Shown: positions 6,420 to 10,273 of the stretch, piece after piece
Layout: the number at the start of each line of letters is the position of its first letter
Position numbering within the stretch: position 1 is the first letter of the stretch
Assembly: GCA_049299095.1 (NCBI GenBank)
Contig: JBAQWV010000070.1
Location: forward strand, 1-10,273
Origin: JAAEKA01 sp049299095
GTDB taxonomy: Bacteria > Chloroflexota > Anaerolineae > JAAEKA01
Direction of reading: 5' to 3'
Length of the DNA: 10,273 nt
Made by a program: the position numbers and the translations under genes
The notes under the pieces: model-generated
Told to the model about the DNA's origin: nothing
Seen by the model: only the letters and a program-made list of their open reading frames with translations
Databases searched by the model: none

Positions 6420-8054
6420 ATGCATCAAGTATCGCTGCCTAAACAGGCCCGCTGGTTAATCCCCCTCGTGCTGATGATTACGCTAGCTGTGCCTGCCACC
6501 CTGCTGCCAAACCGCCTGGGCGGTATTTCAGAGGCTGCGCCATTGCAGCAACAGAATCTAACCTGGACGCAGGTACTCAGTGCGCCGGGTGTTTTCTGGT
6601 ACACCCTCGACTTCCCCACCCCCAACGTCGGCTACGCCGTCGGCGGCCCGGACTGGAACGTTAACGAAGGAATTGGTCCGGTCAAAATCGCCAAAACCAC
6701 CGATGGTGGCCTCACCTGGTCTTTGATCAATGTGCCAGGCACGAATCGCTTCATGCGCGGCCTCACCTGCACCGATGCCGACCACTGCTGGATTGCCGGC
6801 GCCAGCAGCCCGCGCATCCTGTACACCGCGGATGGTGGCGTGACCTGGACGGCTGGCGTGATTGCCAACAACATCTGGACGGGCTGGCTGTGGTCGGCAG
6901 GACACACCGGCAACGGCACGACCATCCTGGTGGGAACAACTGGCTATGCTGATGAAGATGGACGACGTGCCAACTTCCTGCGTGCCACCAATGGCAATTT
7001 ATTCAGTGCGGTGGTCGCCAACGATCCGCGCGAGTATGTCGTGTACGACTATGCTTGTCCTTCCCCGGGCGTCTGCTTCACAGCCGCCAAGAACACTTCT
7101 TTCTACACCAACAACGATGGCGCATCATTTACTCGCAAGGTTGTCCCAACCGGACGCTATTACGGCATTGATTGCACCGACAACAACACCTGCTGGGAAG
7201 TCGGCGGCACTGATGGCGGATCCAACACCGGCACTTTCCACATCTATCGCACCCAGGATGCCGGCTCAAGCTGGCAGCAAGCCAGCGCATCCACCGTGGG
7301 CAGTGGCCGCCCACGCTTTTGGAACGTTGATATGGTGAATAGTCAGAACGGCTACGTAGTTGGCTGCTCGAACGCCCCCGACCCCATTCTGGAAATCTGC
7401 GAGGGGCAAGGCATCGTGGCGCGCACCACGGACGGTATTTCCTGGCAGCAAATTCCGGCTCCCTCAAATATCGAGCTAATGGACATCCACGCAATTGACA
7501 TGGACAATGTCGTTGCAATTGACTGGGCTGGCAAGATTTGGCGCGGCTCCGGCGCACCCACGCCCACCCCCACCGCCACTAACACACCGACCAGCACCCC
7601 CACCGCCACACCGACCAGTACTCCGACCTCCACCGCCACGCCGACCGCGACGCCCACGCATACCCCCACCCCCACCGCAACCCCCAGCGTAGCGCGCATT
7701 CAGGGCCAGGCCTATGGTGATCTGAACCTGAATAACTACCCTGACAGCGGCGAACAAGGTGTGCCCGCTGCGGTGATCGGTTTACTGAACAGCGCCACCA
7801 CCGTCGCTACTGCCGTGGCAGGTGCGGATGGGACATTCGTCTTCAACAATATCACACCTGGGGTTTACACCCTGCGCGGCCTGCAAGCCCCTGCCGGTTA
7901 CAGCCCCAGCAGTAACGTGATGAGCTTTGATCTGACAGCCGGCTCAACGCTCTCGGCGCGCATCGCTTTCCCGGTGGGTGATCCGACACCCACCCCTGAG
8001 CTATGTTACTGCACCTACATCCCGGCTGTACAAACCTACTTCTCACAGCCGTAA
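6420..8054 (+). CDS. Secreted Ycf48/BNR-type beta-propeller with Thr/Pro linker and SdrD-B-like domain
   Basis: This 544-residue exported protein starts with a signal peptide: Lys8 and Arg11, a hydrophobic core at about 12-29, and cleavage probably near the SEAAP segment around residue 40. Residues about 45-377 form a propeller of Ycf48/sialidase-like repeats with Asp-box turns: TTDGGLTW (93-100), TADGGVTW (136-143), NNDGASF (231-237), TQDAGSSW (278-285) and TTDGISW (336-342). Three blades carry a C-x5-C pair (117/123, 213/219, 252/258), likely disulfides. A Thr/Pro-rich linker (380-422) leads to an SdrD-B/Cna-B-like beta domain (about 424-517) with the Ca-binding-like series D434-N436-N438-D442-GE (444-445). 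A short tail, CYCTYIPAV (529-537), ends the protein. Catalytic residues of true sialidases are not evident, so a binding or structural surface role is more likely. It is transcribed alone, with its own ribosome-binding site and terminator. The photosystem role of Ycf48 should not be assumed. Confidence 0.85.
   Translation: MHQVSLPKQARWLIPLVLMITLAVPATLLPNRLGGISEAAPLQQQNLTWTQVLSAPGVFWYTLDFPTPNVGYAVGGPDWNVNEGIGPVKIAKTTDGGLTWSLINVPGTNRFMRGLTCTDADHCWIAGASSPRILYTADGGVTWTAGVIANNIWTGWLWSAGHTGNGTTILVGTTGYADEDGRRANFLRATNGNLFSAVVANDPREYVVYDYACPSPGVCFTAAKNTSFYTNNDGASFTRKVVPTGRYYGIDCTDNNTCWEVGGTDGGSNTGTFHIYRTQDAGSSWQQASASTVGSGRPRFWNVDMVNSQNGYVVGCSNAPDPILEICEGQGIVARTTDGISWQQIPAPSNIELMDIHAIDMDNVVAIDWAGKIWRGSGAPTPTPTATNTPTSTPTATPTSTPTSTATPTATPTHTPTPTATPSVARIQGQAYGDLNLNNYPDSGEQGVPAAVIGLLNSATTVATAVAGADGTFVFNNITPGVYTLRGLQAPAGYSPSSNVMSFDLTAGSTLSARIAFPVGDPTPTPELCYCTYIPAVQTYFSQP
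7557..7685 (+). repeat. Degenerate repeat encoding the Thr/Pro linker
   Basis: This is a C-rich, imperfect six-base-periodic tract encoding about 43 residues of TP, TATP and TSTP units between the propeller and the C-terminal beta domain. Codons vary at third positions, so it is a protein-level low-complexity linker rather than a young microsatellite, although slippage could change its length. Such linkers are typical of secreted proteins of Chloroflexota and are plausible O-glycosylation sites. Confidence 0.85.
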
Positions 8055-8068
8055 CCGCGCTGAAATAA

Positions 8069-8109
8069 ACAAAAAGAGGCAGGCGCTTGTATGGCCTGCC
8101 TCTTTTTGT
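8069..8109. terminator. Strong bidirectional intrinsic terminator
   Basis: ACAAAAAGAGGCAGGC at 8069-8084 pairs perfectly over 16 bases with 8094-8109, leaving a 9-base loop (8085-8093). The GC-rich inner stem (GAGGCAGGC) is flanked by five A on one side and five T on the other, so the structure ends in a U-run when transcribed from either strand. It lies 14 bases after the stop of the propeller gene and 29 bases past the stop of the convergent minus-strand gene, and serves both. Confidence 0.93.
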
Positions 8110-8138
8110 GTTCATTTCACATCACCAAAACTTACCTA

Positions 8139-8675
8139 TCAACGAGCACCGCGGTTCAGGTACACCTGCTGACGCAGCTCCGCAGCAGTCTCGCGCAGGG
8201 TATCGCGCACCTGAAAATACACCGCCTCCGTAAATTCCATATCGCCACCTTCCAGCAACGCTTGTAGCGCCTCCACCACCGCCAGTACGCGACCCTCCAG
8301 CGCCTCCACACTCGTGCCGTACACCCGCGGCGGGATCAGAAACACGAGAAAGATCAGCGACACCGACACGCCCAGCCCCAACAAGCCACTAAACTGCGGC
8401 AGAACGCGCACCCCCAGCGTGGCCCACAACAGCCAAAACGCCAGCGCGGCCGTCAACATCATACCGCGTGTAATCGGACGCGCGGGCTGAAGCTGACCCA
8501 GCCGCGGCGCGAGACGATCGAACGTCCGCACGCGCGCGAGGAACTGATTGAACTCGCCACACAGGACGCGGTCCACCGTGTTGGCATCGCGCGTCGCCAG
8601 CCGCATGGCAAATGCGTGGCACTCATCGGCTAAATCATAAAAGGCTTTGCGGGTCAACGACTGCATCGGGGTCAT
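8139..8675 (-). CDS. Unrecognised protein with two membrane helices
   Basis: I do not recognise this 178-residue protein. It has a hydrophilic N-terminal helical part (1-69) with several acidic and arginine residues, two adjacent hydrophobic helices (about 70-90 and 95-117) separated by a very short turn, and a C-terminal helical, partly amphipathic part (about 121-172) with a charged end. With so short a loop between the helices, both soluble parts should face the same side, probably the cytoplasm, forming a hairpin-anchored helical protein. No enzymatic motif is visible. The start at 8675 is supported by a ribosome-binding sequence AGGAAG (complement of 8682-8687) six bases upstream and a promoter further up; an in-frame ATG at 8666 is less well placed. 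The gene is monocistronic, divergent from birA and convergent with the propeller gene. It is likely real; the function is unknown. Confidence 0.78.
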   Translation of the reverse strand: MTPMQSLTRKAFYDLADECHAFAMRLATRDANTVDRVLCGEFNQFLARVRTFDRLAPRLGQLQPARPITRGMMLTAALAFWLLWATLGVRVLPQFSGLLGLGVSVSLIFLVFLIPPRVYGTSVEALEGRVLAVVEALQALLEGGDMEFTEAVYFQVRDTLRETAAELRQQVYLNRGAR

Positions 8676-8720
8676 GTTCGGCTTCCTGCACCGGGCGAAA
8701 CAAAAACGTGCTTCTGCCCT

Positions 8721-8749
8721 ATTCTAGCCACGGCCCGCACCTCTGGCAA
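8721..8749 (-). promoter_or_regulatory. Sigma-70-type promoter for the minus-strand membrane protein
   Basis: Read on the minus strand, TTGCCA (complement of 8744-8749) and TAGAAT (complement of 8721-8726) are separated by exactly 17 bases. Transcription would start near 8714, giving a leader of roughly 40 bases that contains the AGGAAG ribosome-binding site. It is divergent from the birA promoter, whose -35 box begins 22 bases away. Confidence 0.7.
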
Positions 8750-8770
8750 ACGCGCCTGCCATCGCTGGCC

Positions 8771-8799
8771 TTGACAGAGCTTGCACCGCAGGGTACTAT
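8771..8799 (+). promoter_or_regulatory. Sigma-70-type promoter of birA, apparently leaderless
   Basis: A perfect -35 box, TTGACA (8771-8776), and a TACTAT -10 box (8794-8799) are separated by 17 bases. The -10 box ends six bases before the ATG at 8806, so the transcript should begin at or next to the start codon and carry no leader. No Shine-Dalgarno fits between. The -10 to ATG distance is identical to that of the deacetylase promoter. Confidence 0.75.
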
Positions 8800-8805
8800 A
8801 CCCCC

Positions 8806-9594
8806 ATGTGGCAACTCGATCCTACCAGCCTTAGCGCCAGCCTGTCCACCACCCTGCTTGGCCATCCACTGCACACCTACGCCAGCGTGACCTCAACGCA
8901 GGACCTCGTGCGCACAGCCGCACGCGCGGGCGCGCCGGAAGGTCTCGCGGTCGCAGCAGGTGAGCAAACCGCGGGCAAAGGCCGCGCGGCACGTAGCTGG
9001 TGGTCGCCGCCGCACGGCGGTCTGTACGTCTCGTTGCTGCTGCGCCCAGACCTCCCCCCCGACCACACCGCCTGGGTGACGATGACGCTGGCCCTCGGCG
9101 CGGCCGATGCGATCCAGCAGCTTTGCGGCTTGGCCGTGGACATCAAATGGCCCAACGACTTGCAATGGCAGGGTCGCAAGCTGGCCGGTGTGCTGGCTGA
9201 AGGGGCCTTTCTCGGCCAGCAGCTCGATTACGTGGTGGCCGGCATTGGCCTGAACGTCGCCATTGACTTCAGCAACCAACCGGAGTTGGCGGCCATTGCC
9301 GTCAGCCTGCGCGAATTGACCCCCGCGCTCCCCGATCCCGCCACGCTGCTCGCTGCGCTCTTGCATCACACCGAACGCCATTATCTGGCTCTACGCGCCG
9401 GACACAGCCCCTTGCCCGCCTGGAAAGCCCGTCTGCACACCCTGGGCCGCCCCGTCGTGGCGCATGGGCTGGATGGGCGCACCCTGCAAGGGGTGGCTGC
9501 CGACGTACTGCCCGATGGCGCGCTACTGATTGAACTGGACGACGGCCGCGTTGAGGCTGTGCGCGCCAGTGATGTTTCCTTGCGGACTGTTTAG
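8806..9594 (+). CDS. birA: Biotin--[biotin carboxyl carrier protein] ligase, catalytic-only form
   Basis: This 262-residue enzyme activates biotin with ATP to biotinyl-5'-AMP and transfers it to the conserved lysine of biotin carrier domains, such as that of acetyl-CoA carboxylase, in the cytoplasm. Motifs are STQD (30-33, biotin pocket), GEQTAGKGRAARSW (52-65, the glycine-rich adenylate loop), KWPNDL (114-119, catalytic lysine Lys114), GRKLAGVLAE (123-132) and VAGIGLNV (144-151). The small C-terminal SH3-like domain is present (about 213-260). The N-terminal winged-helix DNA-binding domain of E. coli-type BirA is absent, so it is a class I, non-repressor ligase. The glycine-rich loop reads GKGRAAR where GRGRxGR is usual, with Ala replacing the last Gly. 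The start is fixed by the promoter six bases upstream. A hydrolase gene follows after 32 bases and may be co-transcribed. Confidence 0.94.
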   Translation: MWQLDPTSLSASLSTTLLGHPLHTYASVTSTQDLVRTAARAGAPEGLAVAAGEQTAGKGRAARSWWSPPHGGLYVSLLLRPDLPPDHTAWVTMTLALGAADAIQQLCGLAVDIKWPNDLQWQGRKLAGVLAEGAFLGQQLDYVVAGIGLNVAIDFSNQPELAAIAVSLRELTPALPDPATLLAALLHHTERHYLALRAGHSPLPAWKARLHTLGRPVVAHGLDGRTLQGVAADVLPDGALLIELDDGRVEAVRASDVSLRTV

Positions 9595-9626
9595 CTTCGT
9601 CCACATCACGCTAGAAAAACTGCCTT

Positions 9627-10273
9627 ATGCCTGCTCCTTTACGTCCCCGCCACTTCTACTACAAGGGGCACGGGACCGCCCCCGCCCTGGAAGTGTGGAA
9701 CGATGATCGCGTGCAACAAACGCTCCCGCTCAACCGCCTGGAGCCAGATTCACACGCCGACGAAGCCGTGTGGTGCGCCGACCTCGCTCAACTCCCTGAT
9801 CTGCCCGCCGCCGGTGAATGGCAATTTCGCTTGAACCTGGGCGACGGCCAGATTATCCAGCCGGAATTTGCCCCGGCTTTCACCACCACCCTGCGCACTC
9901 TGTGGATGCAGAAGGGCAGCCTGTACAGCTATCAGCCCGATCCGCAGCCAGCACCCGCGCGCGTGATCAAGCTGCCTGACTTCGAGGGCAGCCTGGGCGT
10001 CCGCCCGTTGTACATCTACCTGCCGCGCGGCTATGATCAGCACACCGACCGGCGCTATCCCGTGCTGTATATGCACGATGGCCAAAACTGCTTCGATGCT
10101 TATGTAGATGACAGCTACGCGGGCGCATGGCAGGCCGACCGGGCGGCTGACCTGCTGGTGCGCGAGGGCCTGATGCAAGAGTGCATCATCGTCGGTGTCA
10201 GCAACGGTCAAGAGGCACGCATCCTGGAGTATCTGCCCCCGTATGCGCGCCACCTGCCGCCCCCGCGCCGCCC
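9627..10273 (+). CDS. Alpha/beta hydrolase, esterase D / enterochelin-esterase type (partial, 3' end outside window)
   Basis: The frame is open from ATG 9627 to the window edge (215 codons), so the gene is cut off. An in-frame TAG at 9612-9614 makes 9627 the earliest ATG start. Residues about 1-105 form an N-terminal extension, possibly a beta-sandwich (E-set-like) domain. The putative-esterase domain then begins: RPLYIYLPRGYD (126-137), RRYPVLYMHDGQN (142-154), CIIVGVSN (186-193) and EYLPPY (201-206), all typical of the family that includes esterase D, enterochelin esterase and feruloyl esterases. The MHDGQN stretch shapes the oxyanion-hole region. The nucleophile GxSxG, the catalytic Asp and the His lie beyond the window and cannot be checked. 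No signal peptide is visible, so it is probably cytoplasmic. It is 32 bases after birA, with no promoter or Shine-Dalgarno that I can see. Substrate unknown. Confidence 0.85.
   Translation, partial: MPAPLRPRHFYYKGHGTAPALEVWNDDRVQQTLPLNRLEPDSHADEAVWCADLAQLPDLPAAGEWQFRLNLGDGQIIQPEFAPAFTTTLRTLWMQKGSLYSYQPDPQPAPARVIKLPDFEGSLGVRPLYIYLPRGYDQHTDRRYPVLYMHDGQNCFDAYVDDSYAGAWQADRAADLLVREGLMQECIIVGVSNGQEARILEYLPPYARHLPPPRR

Noticed and set aside
7557..7685. CRISPR-like or satellite array
   Set aside because: The units are short, imperfect and in frame within a secreted protein; there are no uniform repeats with spacers.
7352..7699. Minus-strand frame encoding a Val/Gly-rich repeat
   Set aside because: It is the complement of the Thr/Pro linker tract; the repeat is explained by the plus-strand linker.
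6420..8054. Photosystem II assembly factor role from Ycf48 similarity
   Set aside because: Ycf48-type blades are widespread in secreted bacterial proteins; the Thr/Pro stalk, SdrD-B-like domain and context give no link to photosynthesis.
8806..9594. BirA as a biotin-operon repressor
   Set aside because: The protein begins directly with the catalytic domain and has no N-terminal winged-helix segment.
9750..10253. 167-codon open frame on the minus strand near the right edge
   Set aside because: It is antisense to the esterase, whose YPVLYMHDGQN-type motifs are unmistakable; the minus-strand translation shows no family features.
1..10273. Phage-defence, toxin-antitoxin or mobile-element system
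   Set aside because: No nuclease, reverse transcriptase, transposase, integrase, terminal repeats or toxin-like gene pair is visible; gene content is metabolic and envelope-related.

Overview
The window looks like chromosomal DNA from a GC-rich bacterium, most likely a member of the Chloroflexota (Anaerolineae- or Caldilineae-like). That assignment is an inference from style. The evidence is a secreted beta-propeller protein with a long Thr/Pro 'PTPTPTATPT' linker and a short hydrophobic C-terminal tail, tandem GT-C membrane glycosyltransferases, and a GT2 gene next to a DUF2304 gene. There is no rRNA or other phylogenetic marker to confirm it. I see no mobile element, CRISPR array or tRNA, and nothing that looks like phage defence.

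Region 1 (about 129-6237, + strand) is a tightly packed six-gene operon: a NodB-fold deacetylase, a GT2 polyprenyl-phosphate-sugar-synthase-like transferase, a small DUF2304 membrane protein, a class I SAM methyltransferase with an NPP motif, and two paralogous multi-spanning GT39/ArnT-like transferases. One junction has a 4-base gap and the other four are stop/start overlaps of 4 or 8 bases. A plausible reading is a lipid-linked sugar pathway. The GT2 enzyme, helped by the DUF2304 protein, would load a sugar onto a polyprenyl phosphate. The deacetylase could trim it, and the GT-C enzymes would transfer it to a target on the outer face of the membrane. This is the logic of ArnC/ArnD/ArnT and of streptococcal GacI/GacJ/GacL. 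Sugar-nucleotide synthesis and a flippase are not in the window.

Region 2 (6238-8109) is a 182-base regulatory gap, a monocistronic secreted protein and a strong bidirectional terminator. The gap holds an 11-base-periodic direct repeat, a palindrome and a good Shine-Dalgarno site. The protein has a signal peptide, Ycf48/BNR-type propeller, Thr/Pro linker, SdrD-B-like domain and tail. Region 3 (8139-8675, - strand) is an unrecognised 178-residue protein with two membrane helices.

Region 4 (8771 to the end, + strand) is a stand-alone biotin-protein ligase (birA) followed by the 5' part of an esterase-D-type alpha/beta hydrolase that runs off the window. The most notable regulatory observation is that the deacetylase and birA promoters both place the -10 box exactly 6 bases before the ATG with no Shine-Dalgarno, which suggests leaderless mRNAs. 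The minus-strand gene and the propeller gene have conventional leaders with ribosome-binding sites.
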